Assembly (NCBI GenBank): GCA_949297075.1
Contig: CASFRX010000050.1
Span: 1-35,161 of the forward strand
Direction: 5' to 3'
Length of the DNA stretch: 35,161 nucleotides
Source: an uncultured Oscillospiraceae bacterium
GTDB lineage: Bacteria > Bacillota > Clostridia > Oscillospirales > Acutalibacteraceae
The notes under the pieces were generated by a model. The model saw only the letters and a list, made by a program, of their open reading frames with translations, ran no database searches and was not told where the DNA came from. Below are positions 1-9,500 of the stretch, in pieces. How positions within the stretch are numbered: position 1 is the stretch's first letter; the number at the start of each line of letters is the position of its first letter. Position numbers and translations under genes: made by a program.

Positions 1-18
1 AAAGAGACTGAAGCCGCC

Positions 19-87
19 GCAACGGGAAGCCCCTCGTTTCGTTCCGCTACGCTCCACTTCTCTTCGGGGCTTCCCGTTGCCTTTTTT
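19..87 (+). terminator. Rho-independent terminator of an upstream gene
   Basis: A 15-bp perfect stem (GCAACGGGAAGCCCC at 19-33 pairing with 66-80) closes an unusually long loop of about 32 nt and is followed by a T-run at 82-87. It ends transcription from a gene lying before the window and insulates ychF. Confidence 0.8.
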
Positions 88-207
88 CCTTGAATCTTAT
101 TTTTTTCAGAACTTTGTCTCACATCATTGACAAACGTACAAAAAGCGTCAGACCTGCGACAATTATCTGCCGCCAAAATTTGTCGATAAATAATTTCATT
201 ATGGCTA

Positions 208-236
208 TTGAAATTATTTAAAAAATTATATATAAT
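208..236 (+). promoter_or_regulatory. Sigma-A promoter of ychF
   Basis: TTGAAA at 208-213 and a perfect TATAAT at 231-236 are separated by 17 bp. The ychF start codon lies 49 nt downstream, behind an AGGAG ribosome binding site at 273-277. Confidence 0.8.
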
Positions 237-284
237 GGGTTAGTTAAAATAGGAAAATTATATCACGAGATTAGGAGAACCGAA

Positions 285-1379
285 ATGAAATTAGGTATAG
301 TAGGCTTGCCCAATGTCGGCAAGAGCACTCTTTTTAATGCCATTACAAACGCAGGCGCACAATCTGCAAACTACGCTTTCTGCACAATCGAGCCCAATGT
401 GGGCGTTGTCAGCGTGCCCGACAGCCGCCTTGACAAGCTTGCGGAAATGTATAATCCCGACAAATACACTCCCGCCGTTATCGAATTTGTAGATATTGCA
501 GGCCTTGTTAAAGGCGCATCAAAGGGCGAGGGCTTGGGCAACAAGTTCCTTGCTCACATCCGTGAGGTCGACGCTATAGTTCATGTTGTGCGCTGCTTCA
601 TTAACGACGATATTATCCATGTTGACGGCAATGTAAACCCTGCAAGAGATATAGAAACCATCAATTTGGAGCTTATTTTCTCCGATTTGGAAATGATAGA
701 GCGCAGAATTGACAGAACGGCAAAGGCAATGAAAGGCGACAAGAGCTTTGCCGCCGAGCTTGAATTTTTAAAGAGAGTTAAAGCAGAGCTTGAAAACGGT
801 CATGCTGCACGAAACATTGAATGTACGGACGAGGAAAAAGAAATTCTTGCTCAGTCCACCCTGCTCACGGCAAAGCCCGTTATCTACGCCTGCAACATGA
901 GCGAAGAAGACTTTGTAGACGGACTTGACAAAAACGAGGGCTACAACAAGGTTTGCGAAATTGCAGCGGCAGAGGGCTCGGAGGTCCTCCCCATCTGCGC
1001 AGAGCTTGAAGCGGAAATTGCCCCTCTGAGCCGAGAGGAAAAAGAGCTTTTCCTTGCAGATTTGGGCATTGAAAAGGGCGGTCTGGATTTGCTTATCCAG
1101 CGCAGCTACAATCTCCTCGGTCTGATTTCTTATCTGACCGCAGGCAAGCCCGAAGTCAGAGCATGGACAATCACAAAGGGCACAAAGGCTCCTCAGGCAG
1201 CAGGCAAAATACATACCGACTTTGAGCGCGGCTTCATCCGTGCGGAGGTTGTTGCTTTTGACGACCTTATGGCTTGCGGCTCCATGGCGGCGGCAAAAGA
1301 AAAAGGTCTTGTCCGAAGCGAGGGCAAGGAATATGTTATGAAGGACGGCGACATTGTGCTGTTCCGTTTCAATGTTTAA
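285..1379 (+). CDS. ychF: Redox-regulated ATPase YchF (Obg-family P-loop protein)
   Basis: This 364-residue protein is YchF/OLA1, a conserved ribosome-associated NTPase that prefers ATP and is linked to translation and stress responses. The P-loop GLPNVGKST sits at residues 7-15, the [12 protein letters not shown] switch region follows, and the [16 protein letters not shown] switch II is near residue 70. The usual G4 motif NKxD is replaced by NMSE, as expected in this ATP-preferring branch. The C-terminal 80 or so residues are the TGS domain ending in the typical [11 protein letters not shown]. Length matches the family. The ATG at 285 follows AGGAG at 273-277 and a good promoter at 208-236, so it is probably transcribed on its own. 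The gene lies upstream of pth, a common neighbourhood for ychF. Confidence 0.97.
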   Translation: MKLGIVGLPNVGKSTLFNAITNAGAQSANYAFCTIEPNVGVVSVPDSRLDKLAEMYNPDKYTPAVIEFVDIAGLVKGASKGEGLGNKFLAHIREVDAIVHVVRCFINDDIIHVDGNVNPARDIETINLELIFSDLEMIERRIDRTAKAMKGDKSFAAELEFLKRVKAELENGHAARNIECTDEEKEILAQSTLLTAKPVIYACNMSEEDFVDGLDKNEGYNKVCEIAAAEGSEVLPICAELEAEIAPLSREEKELFLADLGIEKGGLDLLIQRSYNLLGLISYLTAGKPEVRAWTITKGTKAPQAAGKIHTDFERGFIRAEVVAFDDLMACGSMAAAKEKGLVRSEGKEYVMKDGDIVLFRFNV

Positions 1380-1433
1380 GACTGACATAACAAAAATCAA
1401 AGCAAAAAATTTAGCCAAAAGGTCGAATTATTT

Positions 1434-1571
1434 ATGGGAATGAGAGATTGCAAAAAAATAATTGTAATCGGCAATGTTGGCAGCGGTAAAACCCAATTCG
1501 CTAAACGGCTTACTGAAATTATGAATCTGCCCCTTATTCAATTAGACAAAGATCGGAAAGTAAGGATTTAG
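1434..1571 (+). pseudogene. Truncated P-loop kinase fragment (topology-modulation/adenylate-kinase-like)
   Basis: This 45-codon reading frame is too short for most gene callers but holds an intact Walker A motif, GNVGSGKT, at residues 13-20. A helix with AKRLTEIMNLPLIQLDK follows, which resembles the N-terminus of small bacterial P-loop kinases annotated as topology modulation or adenylate-kinase-like proteins. Those are about 170-180 residues long, and this frame stops soon after the LDK motif. The stop lies 7 bases before the pth start. A weak AAAAGG lies about 10 nt upstream of the ATG. It is most likely the 5' remnant of a gene whose remainder was deleted when pth became adjacent; a functional micropeptide is much less likely. 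Confidence 0.55.
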
Positions 1572-1578
1572 AGAGTAA

Positions 1579-2181
1579 ATGATTTTTAAAAAGAAACCCG
1601 TCGGCGGCGGTGCGCCCCAATATCTGATTGTAGGTCTCGGCAACCCCGGCAGAAAATATGAGATAACCCGCCACAATGCCGGCTTTTTGTTCATGGATAT
1701 GCTGGCGGAAAAGCTCGATGTTAAAATTAACAAAATCAAGTTTAAAGCCGTTATAGGCGAAGCAAATATTGCAGGGGTTCGCTGCCTGCTCATGAAGCCG
1801 CAGACCTTTATGAATCTCAGCGGCGAAGCGGTACAGGAGGCTTGTAAATTTTACAAAATTCCTCCCGAAAACGTAATTGTCGCCTTTGACGATATAAGCT
1901 TACCCTGCGGCGGTCTTCGCATCAGGCGAAAGGGCAGCGCAGGCGGCCACAACGGCATAAAAAACATTATTTTACAGCTAAACAGCGATAATTTTCCCCG
2001 AATCAAGCTGGGCGTAGGCGAAAAGCCTCACCCCGACTACGATTTGGCAGATTATGTTCTTTCAACATTTACAAAAAGCGAAATCCCGTTGATGAAGCAG
2101 GCGATGGAAAAAGCCTGCGACGCCGTTGAATACATGGTTCAGGGCAAAATCGATGAAGCTATGAGCAAATTCAGCCATTAG
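1579..2181 (+). CDS. pth: Peptidyl-tRNA hydrolase
   Basis: Pth cleaves the ester bond of peptidyl-tRNAs that drop off the ribosome, recycling tRNA in the cytoplasm. The 200-residue protein has the family signature GLGNPG at residues 19-24, the catalytic histidine in RHNAGF (His32), the MNLSGEAV segment with its substrate-contacting Asn, the catalytic Asp region in AFDDISLPCG, and GGHNG. The protein has about a dozen extra N-terminal residues (MIFKKKPVGGGAP) compared with the usual start near the first beta strand, so a slightly later start cannot be excluded, though no better start codon precedes the core. AAGGA at 1562-1566 is the candidate ribosome binding site, rather far (12 nt) from the ATG. 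A terminator follows at 2188-2224. Confidence 0.96.
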   Translation: MIFKKKPVGGGAPQYLIVGLGNPGRKYEITRHNAGFLFMDMLAEKLDVKINKIKFKAVIGEANIAGVRCLLMKPQTFMNLSGEAVQEACKFYKIPPENVIVAFDDISLPCGGLRIRRKGSAGGHNGIKNIILQLNSDNFPRIKLGVGEKPHPDYDLADYVLSTFTKSEIPLMKQAMEKACDAVEYMVQGKIDEAMSKFSH

Positions 2182-2187
2182 TACAAG

Positions 2188-2224
2188 ACTGAGCAGAGGG
2201 GAGTTTTTTTCTTCTCTGCTTTTA
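2188..2224 (+). terminator. Terminator after pth
   Basis: AGCAGAG at 2192-2198 pairs with CTCTGCT at 2214-2220, and flanking GACT/AGTC bases can extend the stem. The loop is T-rich and a short TTT follows. It separates pth from the next promoter at 2243. Confidence 0.6.
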
Positions 2225-2242
2225 GTCGTTTAAAAGATATAT

Positions 2243-2271
2243 TTGTCATTTTTTATCAAAATTCATATAAA
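2243..2271 (+). promoter_or_regulatory. Sigma-A-like promoter for the activase-mfd operon
   Basis: TTGTCA at 2243-2248 and TATAAA at 2266-2271 are 17 bp apart. The next start codon is at 2307 behind AAGGAGA. No terminator is evident before 10000, so this promoter probably serves three genes through mfd. Confidence 0.65.
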
Positions 2272-2306
2272 AAATTGAAAGAGAAGCAAAAGAAGGAGAA
2301 AGAAAT

Positions 2307-5243
2307 ATGGCTTTACGAATTGGTATTGACATTGGCTCAACTACTGTAAAAGTTACGGTTTTGGGCGAAAACAACGAGCTGCTTTTTCGCTCGTACGAAA
2401 GACATTTTTCAAAGACCCGTGAATGTGCGTTGGCGGCGCTGAAATCCGCCGGCGGTATGCTTTCGGGCAAGGAGGTTAAGCTTGTTATCACAGGCTCAGC
2501 CGGCCTCGGCGTGGCAAAAGCGGCAGAGCTCGACTTTGTTCAGGAGGTTTACGCTACTGCGGCGGCAGTCAATGCTTTTGTGCCCGATACGGACGCAGTT
2601 ATTGAGCTTGGCGGCGAGGACGCAAAAATCATTTTCTTCGGCGGAGCTCTTGAAGAGAGAATGAACGGCTCCTGTGCAGGCGGCACCGGCGCATTCATCG
2701 ACCAGATGGCAACTCTGATGAATGTTACGGTTAATGAGCTTGATGAGCTTTCGCTCAAGCACGAAAAAATCTATCCCATAGCAAGCCGCTGCGGCGTTTT
2801 TGCAAAGACTGATATTCAGCCCATTCTCAATCAGGGCGGCAGAAAAGAGGATGTTGCCGCCTCCATTTTCCAGGCTGTTGTTGACCAGACCGTTGCAGGT
2901 CTTACTCAAGGCAGAGATCTCAAGGGAAAAATCGTATTCCTCGGCGGACCTCTTCACTTCCTGACAGGCCTCAGAGAGCGTTTTGTCGAAACTCTCAAGC
3001 TTGACGAAGAGCACGCTGTTTTCCCCGAAGACGGCGACTGCTTTGCCGCTATCGGTGCGGCGCTCTGCTCAGAAGAATACAAAGAACAGCCCTTTGAAGA
3101 AATTTTGAAGAGCCTTAAGCAAAGCCGCGAATCCAACACCTCGTCGGACACTATGCCTCCCCTTTTTACGGACAAGCAGGACTACGCTGATTTTATAAGC
3201 CGCCACAATGCAAGCCAGCCTCCTCAGGTTGATGTTTCAACCTACAGCGGCAAGGCATGGCTGGGCATTGATGCAGGCTCCACCACAACCAAGCTTGCCC
3301 TTATCACAGCCGAAGGCGGTCTGCTCTACACATATTATCATTCCAATTTAGGTAATCCCGTTGCCATAGTTTTGGAACAGCTCAAAGAGGTTTACAAGCT
3401 CTGCGGCGACCGCATTAAAATCTGCGGTGCAGCAGTTACAGGCTACGGCGAAGATTTAATCAAAAACGCATTTAACTGCGATTTGGGCTTGGTTGAAACT
3501 GTTGCCCACTACAAGGCGGCTGCTCATTTCAACCCTGAGGTTGATTTCATTATCGATATCGGCGGTCAGGATATGAAGTGCTTCAAGATCCGCAACGGCG
3601 CAGTTGATTCAATCATGCTTAACGAAGCCTGCTCATCAGGCTGCGGCTCCTTTATTGAGACATTTGCAAAAGCTCTCGGACACAATATTGCAGATTTCTC
3701 CAAAATGGGTCTTTTCGCAAAGAAGCCCGTTAACCTCGGCTCACGCTGCACTGTTTTCATGAATTCAAGCGTTAAGCAGGCTCAGAAGGACGGCGCAACA
3801 GTTGAGGATATTTCCGCCGGTCTTTCAATCTCAATAGTTAAAAACGCTGTTTACAAGGTTATCCGCGCCGCAAGCGCAGACGATTTGGGTAAAAACATTG
3901 TAGTTCAGGGCGGCACTTTCCACAACGACGCTGTGCTTCGTGCCTTTGAGCGTGAGCTTGGCCGCAATGTTACCCGACCCACAATTTCCGGCATCATGGG
4001 TGCTTTCGGCGCCGCTCTTGCCGCCCGTGACCTTGCTCTTGAAGCAAGCTCTATTTTGGATAAAAATGCTCTTGAAAGCTTTGAACACACTGCAAAGCCT
4101 GCTAACTGCGGCCTTTGCACAAACCGCTGTTCCCTCACTGTAAACACCTTCGGCAACGGCCGCAAATTCATTTCGGGCAACCGCTGTTCAAGACCTTTGG
4201 GCAAAGAGCCAAACAAAAAGCCCGACCTTATGCGCTACAAATATGAAAAGCTCCGCACAATGCACGGCAAGGGCGACGGCGACGGCTCAAGAGGCACTAT
4301 GGGCATACCTTTCGGCTTGAATATGTATGAAAATCTTCCTTTCTGGTTCGCTTTCTTTACCAAGCTGAATTTTGAAGTTATGCTCTCTCCCGAATCTTCA
4401 AGAAGCCTCTATATAAAGGGTCAGCACACAATTCCGTCGGATACCGTCTGCTACCCTGCAAAGCTTCTTCACGGCCATATTGAAGCCCTTGTTGAACAGG
4501 GTGCAGATGCAATATGGTACCCCTGTATGTCATACAATAACGATGAGGGCATAGGCGATAACCACTACAACTGTCCCGTTGTTGCATACTATCCTGAGCT
4601 GCTGGCCGCCAATGTGCCTGCACTCAGCAAAACAAAATTCTTAGACCCCTATGTAGGTCTTTGGAGACATAAAGACTTTAAAAAGCGTATGTGCAAGCTC
4701 TTTGACGAGCTGTATTCAATCCCTAAAAAGGAAGTTGAAGCAGCAGTTAAGGCGGCATACACAGCATATGAAAACTATGTTGCGGATATCCGCAAAACAG
4801 GCAGGGAATACATTGAGACCGCAAGGAAGGACGGCAGCAATATTATTGTTCTCTGCGGCCGACCCTACCACATTGACCCCGAAATCAACCACGGCATTAA
4901 CGACCTTATAACCTCTTTCGGCTTTGTAGTTATTACTGAAGACGCTATCTCCGATTTGGAGGGCTTTGCTCCCCGCAGAGTTCTCAACCAGTGGACATTC
5001 CAGAGCCGTATGTACAATGCCGCTCGCTATGTCTGCAAGCAGGAGGATATGCAGGTTGTTCAGCTCGTATCCTTCGGCTGCGGCACAGACGCAATCACAA
5101 CCGACGAAATGCGTGATATACTTGAAAAAGGCGGCAAGCTCTACACTCAGCTTAAAATCGACGATATCAGTAACCTCGGCGCAGTTCAAATCCGAATCCG
5201 CAGTCTAATGGCTGCAATAGAAGCACGAAAGGCAGGGAAATAA
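2307..5243 (+). CDS. Double-ASKHA acyl-CoA dehydratase activase-like protein (BadF/BadG/HgdC type)
   Basis: HgdC-type activators are Fe-S ATPases that inject an electron into 2-hydroxyacyl-CoA dehydratases. This 978-residue protein carries two such ASKHA ATPase domains. The first begins with GIDIGSTTVKV near residue 6 and has cysteines at 123 (SCAGGTGAF) and 162 (SRCGVF). The second begins with LGIDAGSTTTKL near residue 320 and has ACSSGCGSF and GSRCTVF. Each domain keeps the two cysteines that in HgdC hold the dimer-bridging [4Fe-4S] cluster. The C-terminal third (from about residue 600) is Cys-rich and matches the conserved extension seen in large activase-related proteins, including PANCGLCTNRC. 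Homologues in Clostridia are often about 1400 residues, with the next gene's domain fused. The physiological substrate of this large subfamily is not established. AAGGAG precedes the ATG. Confidence 0.85.
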   Translation: MALRIGIDIGSTTVKVTVLGENNELLFRSYERHFSKTRECALAALKSAGGMLSGKEVKLVITGSAGLGVAKAAELDFVQEVYATAAAVNAFVPDTDAVIELGGEDAKIIFFGGALEERMNGSCAGGTGAFIDQMATLMNVTVNELDELSLKHEKIYPIASRCGVFAKTDIQPILNQGGRKEDVAASIFQAVVDQTVAGLTQGRDLKGKIVFLGGPLHFLTGLRERFVETLKLDEEHAVFPEDGDCFAAIGAALCSEEYKEQPFEEILKSLKQSRESNTSSDTMPPLFTDKQDYADFISRHNASQPPQVDVSTYSGKAWLGIDAGSTTTKLALITAEGGLLYTYYHSNLGNPVAIVLEQLKEVYKLCGDRIKICGAAVTGYGEDLIKNAFNCDLGLVETVAHYKAAAHFNPEVDFIIDIGGQDMKCFKIRNGAVDSIMLNEACSSGCGSFIETFAKALGHNIADFSKMGLFAKKPVNLGSRCTVFMNSSVKQAQKDGATVEDISAGLSISIVKNAVYKVIRAASADDLGKNIVVQGGTFHNDAVLRAFERELGRNVTRPTISGIMGAFGAALAARDLALEASSILDKNALESFEHTAKPANCGLCTNRCSLTVNTFGNGRKFISGNRCSRPLGKEPNKKPDLMRYKYEKLRTMHGKGDGDGSRGTMGIPFGLNMYENLPFWFAFFTKLNFEVMLSPESSRSLYIKGQHTIPSDTVCYPAKLLHGHIEALVEQGADAIWYPCMSYNNDEGIGDNHYNCPVVAYYPELLAANVPALSKTKFLDPYVGLWRHKDFKKRMCKLFDELYSIPKKEVEAAVKAAYTAYENYVADIRKTGREYIETARKDGSNIIVLCGRPYHIDPEINHGINDLITSFGFVVITEDAISDLEGFAPRRVLNQWTFQSRMYNAARYVCKQEDMQVVQLVSFGCGTDAITTDEMRDILEKGGKLYTQLKIDDISNLGAVQIRIRSLMAAIEARKAGK

Positions 5244-5248
5244 GCAAT

Positions 5249-6514
5249 ATGGCAGAATTAATATATAACGAAACCGGCAGACTTTTATTCACTAAGGAAA
5301 TGCGTGAAGATTACACTATCCTCATGCCGCAGATGCTCCCTGTTCATTTCGGAATGTTCCGCCAGCTGCTTGAGCTTGAGGGCTACCATGTTGAACAGCT
5401 CAACAACAACGGCCGCAATGTCGTTGACGAGGGACTGAAATATGTTCATAACGATACCTGCTACCCTGCATTGCTTGTTATAGGTCAGTGTATCGACGCT
5501 ATTAAAAACGGCGGCTATGACCCCCACAAGGTTGCCCTTTTCATGACTCAGACAGGCGGAGGATGCCGTGCGTCAAACTACATTCATCTGCTTCGTAAGG
5601 CGCTTGAAAAGGCAGGATTAGGCTTTGTTCCCGTTATTTCCCTTTCTTTCGGCCTTGAAAGCAACCCCGGCTTCAAGCTGACCCCCGGCCTTATCCGCAG
5701 AGTTATTTACGGCATGATGTACGGCGATATTATAGTCAATGTTGCAAACCAGGTTCGCCCCTATGAGGTTAAGAAAGGCTCGACGGATAAGCTCGTTGAC
5801 CGCTGGACAAGAAAGCTCATTCGTCTTTTCGTCAGAGGTAAGGGCATGAGCCGCAAGCAAATGCGCCTCTACTTCAAAAAAATCTGCGAGGATTTTGCAA
5901 AAATCGAGGTTGCGGGCGAGCCGAAAGTCAGAGTTGGCGTTGTAGGCGAAATTTATGTTAAATTCTCTCCACTGGGAAACAATAATCTTGAAGAATTTTT
6001 GCTTTCGGAGGGCGCAGAGCCCGTTGTTCCCGGCCTTGTTGACTTTGTTATCTTCAAGATTTACAACCGTATGGCCGATGTTGATTTGTACGGCGGCAAA
6101 TGGATAAAGAAGAAAATATGCGGAGTTTTGATGAAATACATCGAAAACTGTCAGCAGGATATGATAGACGCCCTTAAAGCCTCCAACCGCTTCCGTGCGC
6201 CCGGCACATTCCAGGATTTGCGCCGCATGATAAAAGGCTATCTCGGCGAAGGAAATAAAATGGGCGAAGGCTGGCTCCTGACAGCGGAAATGCTGGAGCT
6301 TATCCATACAGGCACACCTAACATAGTCTGCACTCAGCCCTTCGGCTGCCTGCCCAACCACATTGTCGGCAAGGGTATGCTCCGCAAGCTTAAGGACGAT
6401 TATCCCAACAGCAACATTGTTGCAATCGACTATGACCCCGGCGCAACCAAAATCAACCAGGAAAACCGCATCAAGCTCATGCTTGCAAATGCAAAAACAA
6501 TGCACAACGCATAA
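5249..6514 (+). CDS. 2-hydroxyacyl-CoA dehydratase-like protein (COG3581 type), partner of the activase
   Basis: This 421-residue protein starts only 5 nt after the activase stop codon, so the two are surely co-transcribed. It resembles the C-terminal part of the large activase/dehydratase fusion proteins. Conserved cysteines lie in NDTCYPALL (near residue 74), GGGCRASNY (near 109) and CTQPFGCLPNH (near 370), suitable for Fe-S cluster ligation. The sum of the two proteins (978 + 421) equals the usual length of the single-chain homologues, which suggests gene fission here or fusion elsewhere. An AGGGAAA at the end of the previous gene may act as the ribosome binding site. The reaction catalysed is unknown; radical dehydration of a hydroxyacyl thioester is an inference from the family only. 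Confidence 0.8.
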   Translation: MAELIYNETGRLLFTKEMREDYTILMPQMLPVHFGMFRQLLELEGYHVEQLNNNGRNVVDEGLKYVHNDTCYPALLVIGQCIDAIKNGGYDPHKVALFMTQTGGGCRASNYIHLLRKALEKAGLGFVPVISLSFGLESNPGFKLTPGLIRRVIYGMMYGDIIVNVANQVRPYEVKKGSTDKLVDRWTRKLIRLFVRGKGMSRKQMRLYFKKICEDFAKIEVAGEPKVRVGVVGEIYVKFSPLGNNNLEEFLLSEGAEPVVPGLVDFVIFKIYNRMADVDLYGGKWIKKKICGVLMKYIENCQQDMIDALKASNRFRAPGTFQDLRRMIKGYLGEGNKMGEGWLLTAEMLELIHTGTPNIVCTQPFGCLPNHIVGKGMLRKLKDDYPNSNIVAIDYDPGATKINQENRIKLMLANAKTMHNA

Positions 6515-6528
6515 AAACAAGAGAAATT

Positions 6529-9500
6529 ATGTCCTGTTTCGGCAATTCAATCAAAGACTTAATAGAATACAGCGAGCTTTCACGAGCCATAGACAGCCGC
6601 AAGCTGCCTATGGGCTTGCTGGGTCTTTCCCATATCCACAAAGCTCACTTCATACATTCGCTTTGCGACGAAAAAAAGCGCAAGGCTTTGATAATTGCGC
6701 CCGATGAGCATACAGCCACCCGTCTGAGAGACGATTTGGCGGCTTTCGGCAGTGCGGCGGCGGTTTATCCGGCAGGAGATTTCAGCTTCCGACCAACTCA
6801 GGCTCATTCAAGAGACTATGAGCAGCAGCGTTTGGGGGTTCTCTCTCAAATGCTGGATGGTTCCCTTGACGCTGTTGTAATGAGCGTTGAAGCGGCTTTA
6901 CAGCTCACCGTTGAACCTCATATTCTTCGCCGCAACACTATGGTTATCGGCGTAGACAGCGAAATTCTCCCCGATATGATAGCTGATGATTTGGTTGCCG
7001 CAGGCTATGTGCGCAGTGAAATGGTAGAGGGCAGAGGGCAGTTTGCCATAAGAGGCGGACTTATTGATATATTTCCTCCCTCCTCGGATTTGCCCGTTCG
7101 TATTGAGCTTTGGGGCGAAACCGTTGACAGCATTGCGTATTTTGAAATTGACACTCAGCGCAGAACCGAGCAGATAGGCGAAATTAAAATCACCCCTGCC
7201 ACCTGCGTTTTATACGAGAGCACTCAGTCCCTCATTGCCCTTATCGAACAGCACAAAGCCACTCTAAAGGGCAAGGGAGCTGTGAAAGCAAGAGCCAGCC
7301 TTGACGAGGATATCGAGAGGCTGAAAAACGGAATCCGTGTTGAATCTCTCGACAGATATTTGCCCATTCTCAACAGCGGCGGCTCAACTATATTTGAATA
7401 CGCTCAAGGATATATGCTCTTTGTCTGCGAAACCTCGGCAGTTAAGCTCCACGGCGAGGCGGCAGAAAAGCTCATGCACGAGGATATAAAAGCGATGTTT
7501 GAAGAGGGCGTGCTCTCAAAGGGCTTGGACACCTACTCAATCAGCTTCTCCGAGCTCACCTCTCTCTATGAAAAATTAGGCGCTGTCTATTTAGATAATT
7601 TGCCCAGAGGCAGTTTTGATACTCCCGTTAAAAGCCTTATCACCCTTTCAGCCCGTCAGCTCACCCCATGGGGCGGTCAGCTCCTCGATTTGCTGGAGGA
7701 TGTTCGTCCCGCAGTTTCACGAGGCTACCGAGTTGTTGTTTTCGGCGGCACGGATAAAGCGGCAAAGGCGCTTTGCGATGAACTTAGGGACGAAGAGGTC
7801 AACGCAGTCTATCTGCCCGTGCCTCCTGCCGAGTTTTCTCCCGGAATGGTCAGCGTTTTGCCCGGCGGTCTTTCATTCGGCTTTGAATATCCGGGTGCAA
7901 AGTTGATGGTCGTCACCTACGGCACAAGGCAGGCTAACCTCTCCTCCCACCGCAAAAAGCCGAAGAAAAACAAGGGTCAGGGCTTCAACAGCCTTGATGA
8001 GCTGCACAGAGGGGACTATGTTGTCCACGCAACTCACGGCATAGGCATTTTCGACGGCATAAACAGCATGAATGTCTCCGGCACGGTTAAAGATTACATC
8101 AAAATAAAATACGCTAAGGACGGCGTGCTTTATGTGCCCGTTTCTCAGCTGGATTTGGTTACAAAATATATAGGTCCGGGCAGCGAAACAAAGACAGTTT
8201 CTCTCAATAAGCTCGGTTCGGGAGATTGGCAAAAGACCCGTGCAAGGGTACGCACCGCCGTTAAAGAAATGGCGGCAGAGCTTATTAACCTCTATTCAAA
8301 GCGCATGAATATCAAGGGCTATGCTTTCTCTCCCGATATTGATATGCAAAACGATTTTGAGCGCAGGTTTGAATTTGAAGAAACAGAGGATCAGCTTCGC
8401 TGTATTGACGAAATCAAGCGAGATATGGAAAAGCCGCACCCCATGGACAGGCTGCTCTGCGGCGATGTAGGCTTCGGCAAAACAGAGGTTGCTCTGCGCG
8501 CGGCATTCAAATGCGTTGCAGACGGCAAGCAGTGCGCAATTTTAGTTCCCACAACTCTGCTTGCAATGCAGCACTACCAAACCATAAAAAAGCGATTTGA
8601 TACTTTCCCCGTTGAGTGCGAAATGATATCCCGTTACCGCACTCCAAAAGAACAGGAAAAAATTCTCAACGAGCTCAGAAGAGGTTCGCTGGATATAATA
8701 GTAGGTACACACAGGCTAATTTCAAGCGATATTAAGTTTAAGGATTTAGGGCTGGTTATCATTGACGAAGAACAGCGCTTCGGCGTTGCCCAAAAAGAAA
8801 AGCTCAAGGAGCGTTTTCCTGCCGTTGATGTGCTGACCCTTTCCGCAACGCCTATTCCCCGAACTCTCAACATGGCTATGACAGGCATCAGAGATATGTC
8901 AACCCTTGAAGAAGCTCCCTTGGACAGACATCCCGTACAGACCTATGTTATAGAATACGATTTGGATATTATCGCTCAGGCCATTGAGCGTGAAATCCGC
9001 CGAGGCGGTCAGGTTTATTACCTGCACAACAGGGTTGACGATATCGAGCGCTGCGCCGCAAAGCTTAAATCCGTTCTGCCCGATGCAAGAATAAATATAG
9101 GCCACGGCAAAATGAGCGAGGATGAGCTCAGCGAAGTCTGGCAATCACTCTTAGAGGGCGAAACTGATGTTCTCGTCTGCACAACCATTATTGAAACAGG
9201 CGTTGATGTGCCGAACGCCAACACCCTCATTATTGAAAATGCAGACAGAATGGGTTTGGCTCAGCTCCACCAGATTCGAGGCAGAGTCGGCAGAAGCGCC
9301 CGCCGTGCAAGCGCATATTTCACCTTCACAAGGGGCAAAGAGCTAAGCGATATTTCTACACACCGCCTTGAAGCTATCCGTGAATTTACGGAATTTGGCT
9401 CAGGCTTCAAAATAGCAATGCGTGACCTTGAGCTGCGAGGAGCCGGCAATGTTTTAGGCGCAGAACAGCACGGTCATATGGAAGCCGTCGGCTACGATAT

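Noticed and set aside
5618..6520. 300-codon antisense frame opposite the dehydratase-like gene
   Set aside because: It lies wholly antisense to a conserved gene, has no recognisable motif, and results from codon bias of the sense gene. The same applies to the long antisense frames at 768-1418, 2496-3014, 4716-5189 and 14297-14788.
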